This document shows, piece after piece, positions 1 through 5,994 of a stretch of 7,630 nt of DNA. The stretch's first letter is position 1, and each line of letters starts with the position of its first letter. The DNA is from Lachnospiraceae bacterium (GTDB lineage: Bacteria; Bacillota; Clostridia; Lachnospirales; Lachnospiraceae). Position numbers and translations under genes: made by a program. Location: positions 1 to 7,630 of the forward strand of contig JAEDFR010000106.1 in the NCBI GenBank assembly GCA_016297945.1, given 5' to 3'. Below the pieces are notes generated by a model. It saw only the letters and a program-made list of their open reading frames with translations, did not search any database and was not told the origin of the DNA.

Positions 1-1
1 A

Positions 2-874
2 AATATCACTTTACTTCAGAAATATTTGGATGTGGAAGCACCTGTTACAGTGGATTTTGTCAGGTATCTTCTGGAACGGTTGCAAAACCATCGGTCAGTC
101 AAAGAATATATTGCATTAGAAAATATGAAGGAAACGGAGAAGTTTCTCCGGGCTTGTGTATTGGTAGAGCAAAATAAGAAACCATGCTATATCAGGGAAT
201 TTTCTATCTCACATTTTCAGGATTCGAAGTATTTTGAGCGGATAGAGAGCCGCATTGCTAAAGTGTTCCGGCAATTTTCCGGGGAATTTATGGAAATGGA
301 TACTTTGGAACTGTTAGCAGAATATGGAATTTATAGAACACCTAACTATGTGTATTTTAAAGGAAATGCCAAGATAGCAATCGGAGAGGAAATTGTAGAT
401 TTGTCTTTGTTAAAGCAAGGAATAGGTATTTCCGGAGAGGATCTTGCAGGCATTCGGTTTTCTGATCTGGACAGTATAAAAAAAGTAATTACCATTGAAA
501 ATCTCACTTCTTTTTTTAGATATCGGGAGGAGAATAGTCTTCTCATTTATCTTGGTGGATACCATAACAGGATTCGCAGGACTTTATTAAAAATGGTTTA
601 TGAGACAATTCCGGATGCAAAGTATTATCATTTTGGAGATATCGATGCGGGAGGATTTGCCATTCTGCTGGATCTGCGAAAGAAGACCGGCATTCCATTT
701 ATGAGCTACCATATGGATGTGGATACATTAAAGCAATATAGGCAATATGGAAAGTGTCTGACTGAGACGGATCGAAAGCGTCTGGCGCAAATAAGTAAGG
801 AAGAAGAGTTTCGTGAGATAATCGGGTTTATGTTGGAAGAAAATATAAAGCTGGAGCAGGAATGTATTGTGTGA
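2..874 (+). CDS. jetD: Wadjet-type JetD protein (DUF2220, Toprim-like nuclease subunit), 5'-truncated by window edge
   Basis: The reading frame is open from the first bases of the window, with no stop upstream of the TTG at 26. The N-terminus therefore probably lies outside, and TTG 26 is unlikely to be the true start. About 290 codons are visible; full JetD proteins are usually somewhat longer. Counting from TTG 26, the C-terminal half carries the family hallmarks: TIENLTSFF (E158, the expected acidic residue of the Toprim-like fold) and HFGDIDAGGF (D205 and D207), followed by a helical tail ending in KLEQECIV, a typical family ending. In Wadjet systems JetD is the subunit that cleaves plasmid DNA after the JetABC SMC-like complex has extruded it. 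The preceding residues fit the N-terminal DUF3322-like part. jetA, jetB and jetC would be expected just left of the window, which is inference. Family assignment is confident; membership of an intact Wadjet operon cannot be seen. Confidence 0.85.
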   Translation, partial: NITLLQKYLDVEAPVTVDFVRYLLERLQNHRSVKEYIALENMKETEKFLRACVLVEQNKKPCYIREFSISHFQDSKYFERIESRIAKVFRQFSGEFMEMDTLELLAEYGIYRTPNYVYFKGNAKIAIGEEIVDLSLLKQGIGISGEDLAGIRFSDLDSIKKVITIENLTSFFRYREENSLLIYLGGYHNRIRRTLLKMVYETIPDAKYYHFGDIDAGGFAILLDLRKKTGIPFMSYHMDVDTLKQYRQYGKCLTETDRKRLAQISKEEEFREIIGFMLEENIKLEQECIV

Positions 875-989
875 AGATATTTTCAGAAAGATTTTTAAAT
901 ATTTTGTCAGGATACCGGATGATGTGGAATCACTGGAAAAAATATATGATGCACTCATTGGTAATCGGTTAAAAGGTAATTATGCCTAA
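867..989 (+). CDS. Possible 40-aa ORF or gene remnant overlapping the jetD end
   Basis: In the frame shifted from jetD, an uninterrupted stretch (stop at 846, next stop at 987) encodes a peptide containing FVRIPDDVESLEKIYDALIG and ending LKGNYA. It has no ATG. The best start is TTG 867, with AGGA (858-861) five bases upstream and an 8-base overlap with jetD. Its acidic/basic balance and codon choice look protein-like. Its stop sits directly before the terminator hairpin at 991, as expected for the last gene of an operon. A competing ORF begins at ATG 862 (ends 972, 36 codons), but its composition looks less natural. It could be a small real gene, the 3' remnant of a decayed gene, or chance. 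I do not recognise the sequence. Confidence 0.25.
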   Translation: MCEDIFRKIFKYFVRIPDDVESLEKIYDALIGNRLKGNYA

Positions 990-990
990 G

Positions 991-1017
991 GGAGTCGGAT
1001 GCGTCCGGCTTCTTTTT
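991..1017 (+). terminator. Rho-independent terminator of the jetD unit
   Basis: The arm GGAGTCGGA (991-999) pairs with TCCGGCTTC (1004-1012) around the tetraloop TGCG. The pairing is continuous over 9 bp with two or three G-T wobbles. A run of five T follows at 1013-1017. This separates the jetD unit from the repressor/protease operon that follows. Confidence 0.85.
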
Positions 1018-1133
1018 AATTCTAAATTTATGATAAGGTAAGGTTTATTTACGTGTCCGGTGTCAAAAAAGTGTGAAGATGAAGATATACCATTTTTTAA
1101 ATTTCAATAAAATAGAAATGTTGTTAAAATATA

Positions 1134-1162
1134 TTGACAAAAATGACTACAAACAGTAGACT
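1134..1162 (+). promoter_or_regulatory. Sigma-A-type promoter of the blaI-blaR-like operon
   Basis: A perfect -35 box TTGACA (1134-1139) is separated by 17 bp from TAGACT (1157-1162), a 4/6 match to the -10 consensus. Transcription should start around 1168-1170. The first operator dyad overlaps the spacer and -10 box, and the second lies just downstream of the predicted start, so a bound repressor would block polymerase. The repressor gene begins at 1205 with the Shine-Dalgarno-like GTGAGG at 1194-1199. Confidence 0.8.
1145..1161. promoter_or_regulatory. Operator dyad O1 for the BlaI-like repressor
   Basis: GACTAC-AAACA-GTAGAC. The inner halves CTAC/GTAG form an inverted repeat, and the outer GA/AC are shared with the second dyad. 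It covers the -10 box. BlaI/MecI repressors bind paired dyads of this size containing TAC/GTA half-sites, upstream of their own genes. Assignment to the adjacent repressor is inferred from position and from the duplicated motif. Confidence 0.75.
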
Positions 1163-1171
1163 ATAGAAAAA

Positions 1172-1188
1172 GACTACTAGTAGTAGAC
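1172..1188. promoter_or_regulatory. Operator dyad O2 for the BlaI-like repressor
   Basis: GACTAC-TAGTA-GTAGAC, the same half-sites and 5-bp spacing as the site at 1145. The core CTACTAGTAG is a perfect palindrome, so this may be the tighter site. Centres of the two dyads are 27 bp apart. It lies immediately after the predicted transcription start and before the ribosome binding site. Confidence 0.8.
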
Positions 1189-1204
1189 AAAAAGTGAGGC
1201 CGAA

Positions 1205-1564
1205 ATGGGAGATATAAGATTAGGAGAGGTAGAATCTAAATTTGCCGATATTATATGGAACAATGAGCCATTGCGTCCAATTGAATTAGAAAAATTAGCT
1301 GCAGCAGAATTACAGTGGAAAAGGACAACGACATTGACTATTTTGAAAAGGTTATGCGAAAGAGGCATTTTTCAAAATAAGGACAGAATCATTACTTCTT
1401 TGATAAGCAGAGAAGAATTTTATGCTCTGCAAAGCGAAAAGTTTGTAAATGATACATTTGGGGGTTCTTTACCTGCATTTTTAACAGCGTTTAGTTCCAG
1501 AAAGAAGCTATCAGAAAAAGAAATAGAAGAGTTAAAAAAGGTAATAGAAAGAATGAGGGGATAG
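1205..1564 (+). CDS. blaI: BlaI/MecI/CopY-family winged-helix repressor
   Basis: This 119-aa protein has the usual length of the family. Residues 1-70 form the winged-helix DNA-binding domain, with the recognition-helix signature QWKRTTTLTILKRL (37-50) followed by a wing and the SREEF segment (68-72). The C-terminal part (about 73-119) is the dimerisation region with FGGS (85-88) and a final acidic helix. Dimers should bind the two dyads at 1145 and 1172 and repress their own operon. In staphylococcal MecI/BlaI the activated protease cuts an N-F bond in this region; the aligned position here reads TAF (94-96), so the candidate bond is A95-F96. The start at ATG 1205 is supported by GTGAGG five bases upstream. 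The next gene starts 3 bp after the stop, and its ribosome binding site (GAGGGG) lies inside this gene's end. The true ligand or stimulus is unknown, so the symbol marks family only. Confidence 0.92.
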   Translation: MGDIRLGEVESKFADIIWNNEPLRPIELEKLAAAELQWKRTTTLTILKRLCERGIFQNKDRIITSLISREEFYALQSEKFVNDTFGGSLPAFLTAFSSRKKLSEKEIEELKKVIERMRG

Positions 1565-1567
1565 CAT

Positions 1568-3661
1568 ATGAACTGGTATGGGTTACTGCCACGAATTTTG
1601 AATATGAGCATGACGGCAAGCATCATTATTTTATCAGTACTCATTTGCCGTTTCATTTTGAGAAAAGCACCTAAAAAGTACTCATATATATTGTGGAGTG
1701 TAGTGCTGTTTCGGCTATTATGTCCGTTTTCGCTTTCGGCACCCATTTCGCTTTTGGGAATATTTAACACTCCAATAGTGACAGAGGTAGTACTATCAGA
1801 TATAGATGAAACTGTTGCACAGAAAGAGGTTAATATAACAAGTTATGTTGAGTATATTCCGTTGAATATTGTACATACAGAAAATCCAGCAATTACATTA
1901 CCTATAAGCGGAACAGATGGAACAATTAGTCAGATTGTAAATGATTCTTTGCCTAAAGGGGAAGAACAAACAGTAGCGGATCCTTTGGAAGTATTCATTA
2001 GTCTCGCAACATATTTATGGATACTGGGAGTGATTGTGATGGTAGGTAAAGGATGCTTGTCGTTCAGTATCCTATATCGAAAATTGATTGGATCATTACA
2101 CTATAAAAGCAATATTTATATAGCAGATTATATTTCAACGCCGTTTGTTCTTGGTGTTATTAATCCAAAGATATATCTGCCCTCAGGAATAGAGGAAAAA
2201 GAATATAAGTACATTATTCAGCATGAAAAATGTCATATACGAAGAGGAGATACAGTGTATAAAATACTAGCATATCTTGCTCTTTGCATACATTGGTTCA
2301 ATCCTTTGGTCTGGCTTGCATTTTATTTGTTTGTGAAGGATATGGAGATGAGTTGTGATGAAGCGGTAATAAAAAAGCTGGGAGCATCTATTCGTGCAGA
2401 TTATGCATCTTCTATATTGGAGTTTGCATCTGGACAGAAAATATTATTTGGAGCACCACTTGCTTTTGGAGAGGGCGAACCGGCAGGAAGAATTAAAAAC
2501 CTTTCCATGTGGAAAAAACCTACAATTATTGTATCTGTAACTGCTGCAGTAATATGTTGCTGTATTGTGATCAGCGGTATCTTTAATCCACTACAAGAGA
2601 ATAAAAATATTCAGTCCGAAGAAAAAGAAATCACTACAGAGAATAATGTAAATGAAAATATTGAAAAAGAGAATGAAGAAATTGTCAATGAAGTGGTAAG
2701 GGAAATACCGTCAAAAGAAGAAGTTCTTTCCATGCGTGAAAAGGTCTTAGAAGGCATGTCTGATGATGAAATATCAAGATTGCGTGAGAATATAAAAGTT
2801 GCGAATCTTGCAATGGAGCGAGCATATTTAGATGATAACCTTTTTACAAAACTATCAGATAAGGATAGTCCATATTGGCTATATTTTGATCAGGAAGGAG
2901 ACATACAGCTTGGATGGTGGTACAAACAGCAAATCCTTTCTAAAGAAGCAATTATGAAAGCAGAGAATATTAGCGAGGAAGAATTTGCTGAACGATTTAC
3001 AGAACCGGGAATAGTGTACAATCGCTTTGATGCAGATAACTTTATAGCACTAATATCTGATATGCAGGCTTCTGTGCAAAATCGGGAATTAGTATCAGAT
3101 TTACAGCAACTAATCGATTTGACATATCTGGCAAAGGAAACTCATGAGATGGAGTATGCCAATGCCATCTATAAAATCCTTCATGATATGGATTATTTCC
3201 TGTTGCGATATGGTATTGAGGATGTAGGTAAATATACAAGCGATCCTGGTACGGTTTCAGAGTATTATGGTGTATTGATTGTCTATGGAGCAAATGTAGA
3301 CAAAACATCAAAGAAACATAGTGACGAGTTTTATGAAATGGTAAAGGAATGCCGCTATGGTTCTGCAATGGATTTTATGTCAATGTATTTAAAAATGATT
3401 AAAGAACGGGATGCGACCGGAATAGCAATTTTGTCAGATAAAAATTATTCAGAGAAGGACCAGGTGATTATCAATAGTAACGAAAATGAATGGATGAGCT
3501 ATGCTACGGCAGAATTTTATGAAGAAAAAAAGACTGGCGAATTTACAATGAAAATAATGTCTCGAGATGGTGCGATAGTCCGCTTTGTTGATGTCCTTGT
3601 TAAGAAAGAAGAGGGAAGTGGTCGAACTTATTATGCAGCCAATGGTATCAGGGAAGTCTAA
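1568..3661 (+). CDS. blaR1: BlaR1/MecR1-like M56 membrane metalloprotease antirepressor with an unrecognised sensor domain
   Basis: The 697-aa protein has membrane segments near residues 9-31, 38-60, 143-160, 231-255 and 318-340. The M56 zinc-protease site is HEKCH (219-223, E220 catalytic), followed by the family's DMEMSCDEAV block (258-267, E260 a likely third ligand). In BlaR1/MecR1 an external C-terminal domain senses beta-lactam and the inner protease then inactivates the paired BlaI repressor. Here the region after the last membrane segment is about 357 residues. It starts with an E/N-rich linker (341-378) and continues with a helical acidic domain (about 380-600). It ends in a possibly beta-rich segment (about 605-697). 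I see no penicillin-binding signature: the only SxxK is SEEK at 350-353 in the linker, and KTG (655-657) has no partners. The signal sensed is therefore probably not a beta-lactam bound through a PBP fold. The gene is coupled to the repressor by a 3-bp gap. The symbol denotes family, not proven beta-lactam sensing. Confidence 0.88.
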   Translation: MNWYGLLPRILNMSMTASIIILSVLICRFILRKAPKKYSYILWSVVLFRLLCPFSLSAPISLLGIFNTPIVTEVVLSDIDETVAQKEVNITSYVEYIPLNIVHTENPAITLPISGTDGTISQIVNDSLPKGEEQTVADPLEVFISLATYLWILGVIVMVGKGCLSFSILYRKLIGSLHYKSNIYIADYISTPFVLGVINPKIYLPSGIEEKEYKYIIQHEKCHIRRGDTVYKILAYLALCIHWFNPLVWLAFYLFVKDMEMSCDEAVIKKLGASIRADYASSILEFASGQKILFGAPLAFGEGEPAGRIKNLSMWKKPTIIVSVTAAVICCCIVISGIFNPLQENKNIQSEEKEITTENNVNENIEKENEEIVNEVVREIPSKEEVLSMREKVLEGMSDDEISRLRENIKVANLAMERAYLDDNLFTKLSDKDSPYWLYFDQEGDIQLGWWYKQQILSKEAIMKAENISEEEFAERFTEPGIVYNRFDADNFIALISDMQASVQNRELVSDLQQLIDLTYLAKETHEMEYANAIYKILHDMDYFLLRYGIEDVGKYTSDPGTVSEYYGVLIVYGANVDKTSKKHSDEFYEMVKECRYGSAMDFMSMYLKMIKERDATGIAILSDKNYSEKDQVIINSNENEWMSYATAEFYEEKKTGEFTMKIMSRDGAIVRFVDVLVKKEEGSGRTYYAANGIREV

Positions 3662-3762
3662 AGTTTTGCAGATGTTTAGCCGATATACAAAATAGAAAAT
3701 TATTTTTCTTTATTTTTATGCAAGCGAAAAGGATTTCGGCTTACTTTCTCAAGGATTGAGAT

Positions 3763-3796
3763 GAATAGGATATAGTAGAAATGCTATATCTAATTC
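3763..3796. repeat. Imperfect inverted repeat downstream of the blaR1-like gene
   Basis: GAATAGGATATAG (3763-3775) and CTATATCTAATTC (3784-3796) pair over 13 positions with one mismatch and one G-T, around an 8-base loop. The seven inner pairs GATATAG/CTATATC are perfect. The following TGTTTT is only a weak T tract, so this may be a poor terminator, an RNA-stabilising 3' hairpin or an operator. A smaller bulged hairpin (AAGCGAAA, TTTCGGCTT) lies just before it at 3722-3742. No gene is seen between 3662 and 3959. Confidence 0.5.
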
Positions 3797-3890
3797 TGTT
3801 TTCCATATGTCGATTCTGACAGTATTTCCGATATCCGTGAAAAAATATTTAATTAAAAACTGTGTGTGTACTACACATTGTTTTATAAAT

Positions 3891-3921
3891 GGGGTGTTCG
3901 TATATCGAGCACCCTGCTTTT
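3891..3921 (+). terminator. Hairpin with short T tract between the blaR1-like gene and the coiled-coil gene
   Basis: GGGTGTTCG (3892-3900) pairs with CGAGCACCC (3906-3914) around the loop TATAT, nine pairs with one G-T; G3891-T3915 can add a tenth. TTTT follows at 3918-3921 after a TGC interruption. It is a good rho-independent terminator candidate for the preceding operon, 230 bp after its stop. It lies only 38 bp before the next start codon, so it could instead be a leader hairpin or attenuator of the coiled-coil gene. A weak -10-like TATAAA sits just upstream at 3884-3889, without a convincing -35. Confidence 0.6.
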
Positions 3922-3959
3922 GCAAATGAATTTATGGAAAAAATTAGTGAGGTATTCAG

Positions 3960-4922
3960 ATGAAGGTAAATAATACATCAATCTTTATGGGCGATGATAC
4001 GCTCTGTGCTCGTCATGGTAAACAACCAAATAGTAAGGGGATATCTGAGAGAAAATCAATTGATGCCAGTAATCTTCATGCCAAGCTGGACCCAATAGCT
4101 GCCAAAAAGGAAGAGGCAAGAAAAAAAGCAATGAAGATTGTCGGAGATGCTTTTGCAAATGAACGCAAAATTGATGATGACCTTCGTGCAAGAAACGAAA
4201 GAATAAAGTCTCTTCAAAATGAAAAAGGAGAGGCTGAGAAAAATATTAAGGAAATTGAAGATGGTAGGGCAGCACTTCGTGATGAATATAACATTGATGA
4301 GAATAGTCAGGAAGAAAAAGATCTAAAACTTCTTGAAAAAGAGATTAGAGCAAAAATGTCTGGTTCGGATATTCAGCTTTCGAAGGATGATATAGAGGCA
4401 ATCAATCAAATCAAGAAAGCCGGATTATCTGAATATCAGCAAAGGTCTCTCGAGATGATTGAATTTGAAGTACCGCATGAAAATACCGCATATGAGGCGG
4501 GAGAAGAGATAAAGTTGGAAAATCAAATCATCAGTGCGACTAAAATAGAACGGCTAAAATCACATGCTATTCTTGATGTTGAAAAACAGGCGGATTCGAT
4601 TATGGAGGAAGCTTCCAAGGAGATTTTTGGAATGCTTATTGATGAAGCAAAAGAGCATATTGATGAAGAAGCTGAGAAGCAGGAAGAAAAAGCAAAGGCT
4701 GAAAAGGAAAAGCAGGAAGAGTTTCAGGAAAGGATCGATGCAGCAAAAGAAAAGAAGAAGGAAAATGAAGAACTTACAGAGGATATTTTGGAAGGAGTAT
4801 CAGAAAATGCTTCTATGGCATCAGATGTAAGTGCGGTCCAGCAGGAAATCAAAGATATGATGAATAAAATGAAGCTTATCGAAGATGATATCAAAGGCGT
4901 TGCAGTAGATAAGAGCGTGTAA
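3960..4922 (+). CDS. Uncharacterised coiled-coil, Glu/Lys-rich cytoplasmic-type protein
   Basis: This 320-aa protein has no signal peptide and no membrane segment. After a polar, probably disordered start (1-45, with FMGDDTL at 9-15), most of the chain is predicted helical by eye. There is one heptad-like block at about 46-135, a less charged middle at 136-200, and a strongly E/K/A-rich block at 205-275. A short Ser/Ala-rich break follows, then a final helix (292-312). The start is supported by GTGAGG at 3947-3952, seven bases before ATG 3960. I do not recognise a named family. I have a vague impression of similar 'SIDAS...DPI..KK.EA.KKAMKIV.DA' starts in Lachnospiraceae hypothetical proteins, but cannot verify it. 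Structural, scaffold or secreted-substrate roles are all possible. No clear terminator follows the stop. Confidence 0.85.
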   Translation: MKVNNTSIFMGDDTLCARHGKQPNSKGISERKSIDASNLHAKLDPIAAKKEEARKKAMKIVGDAFANERKIDDDLRARNERIKSLQNEKGEAEKNIKEIEDGRAALRDEYNIDENSQEEKDLKLLEKEIRAKMSGSDIQLSKDDIEAINQIKKAGLSEYQQRSLEMIEFEVPHENTAYEAGEEIKLENQIISATKIERLKSHAILDVEKQADSIMEEASKEIFGMLIDEAKEHIDEEAEKQEEKAKAEKEKQEEFQERIDAAKEKKKENEELTEDILEGVSENASMASDVSAVQQEIKDMMNKMKLIEDDIKGVAVDKSV

Positions 4923-5034
4923 CATATAATCTCCCAATTTGGAAATCTATATTCCACCTAAAAATAACCTTTAAGATTATATTAAAATCCACTTAAAATA
5001 TGTGAACATCTATTTTTATATTGCGAAATACAAG

Positions 5035-5040
5035 TATAAT
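5035..5040 (+). promoter_or_regulatory. Probable -10 box of the vanZ-like gene
   Basis: A perfect TATAAT lies 69 bp upstream of the gene. The -35 position 17-18 bp upstream is only a run of T (around 5012-5017), so the promoter would be weak or activator-dependent. The rest of 4923-5034 is A/T-rich and shows no gene. Confidence 0.5.
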
Positions 5041-5045
5041 AAAAT

Positions 5046-5060
5046 CAGGTAGTTCACCTG
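5046..5060. promoter_or_regulatory. Small dyad at the predicted transcript start of the vanZ-like gene
   Basis: CAGGT (5046-5050) and ACCTG (5056-5060) form a perfect inverted repeat around AGTTC. It begins 6 bp after the TATAAT box, so it sits at about +1. It could be an operator or a 5'-end hairpin of the mRNA. It is short enough to be chance. Confidence 0.35.
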
Positions 5061-5108
5061 CAGAGTATAAGGTTATTGCAATTACGGAAATAATGAAAGG
5101 ATTTCGAT

Positions 5109-5702
5109 ATGGGGTTGAATATTTACGCATTGTTATGTTTTTTGCTTCCGAACACAATTTGGATTGCCTGTAATCGTAAAAAAATCAAGGGCAGAGCCCA
5201 TGTTATCAGACACATTATCTGGTGTTATATTTTCATGTTCTATTGTTTTCTGGCTGTATATGATGCGGCCGGAATCGGTACGGTCTGGGATTTGATTTCA
5301 TATGGAAAACTGGACGATACCATTAATTTGATACCTTTTTCATCTGAGGGTGCCATGACATATGTTTTGAATGTTTTTATGTTTATGCCTTTGGGCTTTC
5401 TGCTTCCGTTGATTTGGGAAAGCTTCAGAAATTGTAAAAAGGTACTGATTGTAGGTTTTGGAATGTCGTTGGCTATAGAAGTTTGTCAGCTGTTTTGTTA
5501 TCGTGCCACAGATGTGGATGATCTTATTATGAATACACTGGGAACATTGGTCGGATATCTGATTTGGCTTTTATATAAGCGCGTTTTTCAAAAAATCGGG
5601 ACCAAAGCAATACAGATTTGTGATAAAGAGGCTGTCATTTATATTACATTGGGGATATTGGGAATTGTTTTATGTTACAACTGGAGATTGCTTTATGGTT
5701 AA
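5109..5702 (+). CDS. VanZ-family membrane protein
   Basis: The 197-aa protein has about five to six hydrophobic segments (near 3-20, 34-53, 83-100, 110-128, 139-157, 175-193). The VanZ-like signature is complete: INLIPF (72-77), N88 with FMPLGFLLPL (92-101), E124 and Q127 in the next helix, then the DVDDLIMNTLG block (135-145). VanZ of Tn1546-type clusters gives low-level teicoplanin resistance. The wider family is common in Firmicutes as stand-alone genes, mostly uncharacterised. There is no vanHAX or other van gene here, so glycopeptide resistance should not be assumed; a cell-envelope role is the safe inference. The start has AAAGGA (5096-5101) seven bases upstream. The gene appears monocistronic, with a -10 box before it and a strong terminator after it. 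Confidence 0.88.
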   Translation: MGLNIYALLCFLLPNTIWIACNRKKIKGRAHVIRHIIWCYIFMFYCFLAVYDAAGIGTVWDLISYGKLDDTINLIPFSSEGAMTYVLNVFMFMPLGFLLPLIWESFRNCKKVLIVGFGMSLAIEVCQLFCYRATDVDDLIMNTLGTLVGYLIWLLYKRVFQKIGTKAIQICDKEAVIYITLGILGIVLCYNWRLLYG

Positions 5703-5743
5703 AAAACGAATCGCATGAAACAAACGGATCCATCAAAAAATAT

Positions 5744-5793
5744 AAACACTGATCCAAGAACTAGTACCATGTTTTTTGAATCAGTGTTTTTTT
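5744..5793 (+). terminator. Rho-independent terminator of the vanZ-like gene
   Basis: AAACACTGAT (5744-5753) and ATCAGTGTTT (5780-5789) are a perfect 10-bp inverted repeat. The 26-base loop allows a little more pairing (CAA with TTG near the stem). The run of T continues to 5793. It lies 42 bp after the vanZ stop. Confidence 0.85.
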
Positions 5794-5923
5794 ATGAAAA
5801 ACATAACAAGAAGAATTTAGGGAACAACTATATGATGTAAGGTAAGTTGGAGCCAAATTGGAAATAAAGATTGCGTTCTCATATCAGTTGTTTTATAAAT
5901 ATGTTCATTTTTTGAAAACAGAA

Positions 5924-5952
5924 TTGACGCATACCCCCTCGGGGTATACAAT
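5924..5952 (+). promoter_or_regulatory. Promoter of the csoR-copA operon
   Basis: TTGACG (5924-5929) is a 5/6 match to the -35 consensus. A 17-bp spacer leads to TACAAT (5947-5952), a 5/6 match to the -10. Transcription should start near 5958-5960. The main CsoR dyad fills the spacer, so repressor and polymerase must compete. Confidence 0.85.
5931..5947. promoter_or_regulatory. CsoR operator
   Basis: ATACCCC-CTC-GGGGTAT is a perfect 7-bp inverted repeat. It matches the known CsoR-type operator pattern of a C-tract and G-tract flanked by TA/AT. It sits between the -35 and -10 boxes of the promoter of the gene encoding a CsoR-type repressor, so copper-responsive autoregulation is a strong inference. 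Confidence 0.88.
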
Positions 5953-5956
5953 AAAC

Positions 5957-5973
5957 ATACCCTAAGGGCGTAC
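5957..5973. promoter_or_regulatory. Imperfect second CsoR-like site near the transcript start
   Basis: ATACCCTAAGGGCGTAC resembles the upstream operator but has shorter C and G tracts and an extra CG. It lies right at the predicted transcription start, centred about 26 bp from the main site. It could be a secondary, weaker site for the tetrameric repressor. Confidence 0.5.
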
Positions 5974-5994
5974 TCATGAAGGAGGAAAAACCGG

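Noticed and set aside
1018..1133. Possible mobile-element remnant between the jetD terminator and the repressor promoter (GTGTCCGGTGTC segment)
   Set aside because: No terminal inverted repeats, target duplication or transposase-like frame could be found.
3530..3538. KTG triplet (residues 655-657) in the M56 protein, as in penicillin-binding proteins
   Set aside because: There is no properly placed SxxK or SxN partner; the only SxxK (SEEK, 350-353) lies in the acidic linker next to the membrane. The KTG is most likely chance.
3879..3891. Shared 13-mer TTGTTTTATAAAT, also at 5888-5900, as a possible common regulatory element
   Set aside because: It is A/T-rich, the flanks do not match, and the second copy lies upstream of the well-defined csoR promoter; chance is likely.
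4564..4830. Second + strand open frame (K/R-rich, 88 aa) inside the coiled-coil gene
   Set aside because: It is an out-of-frame reading of the E/K-rich repeats; the Lys/Arg richness is a by-product of purine-rich codons.
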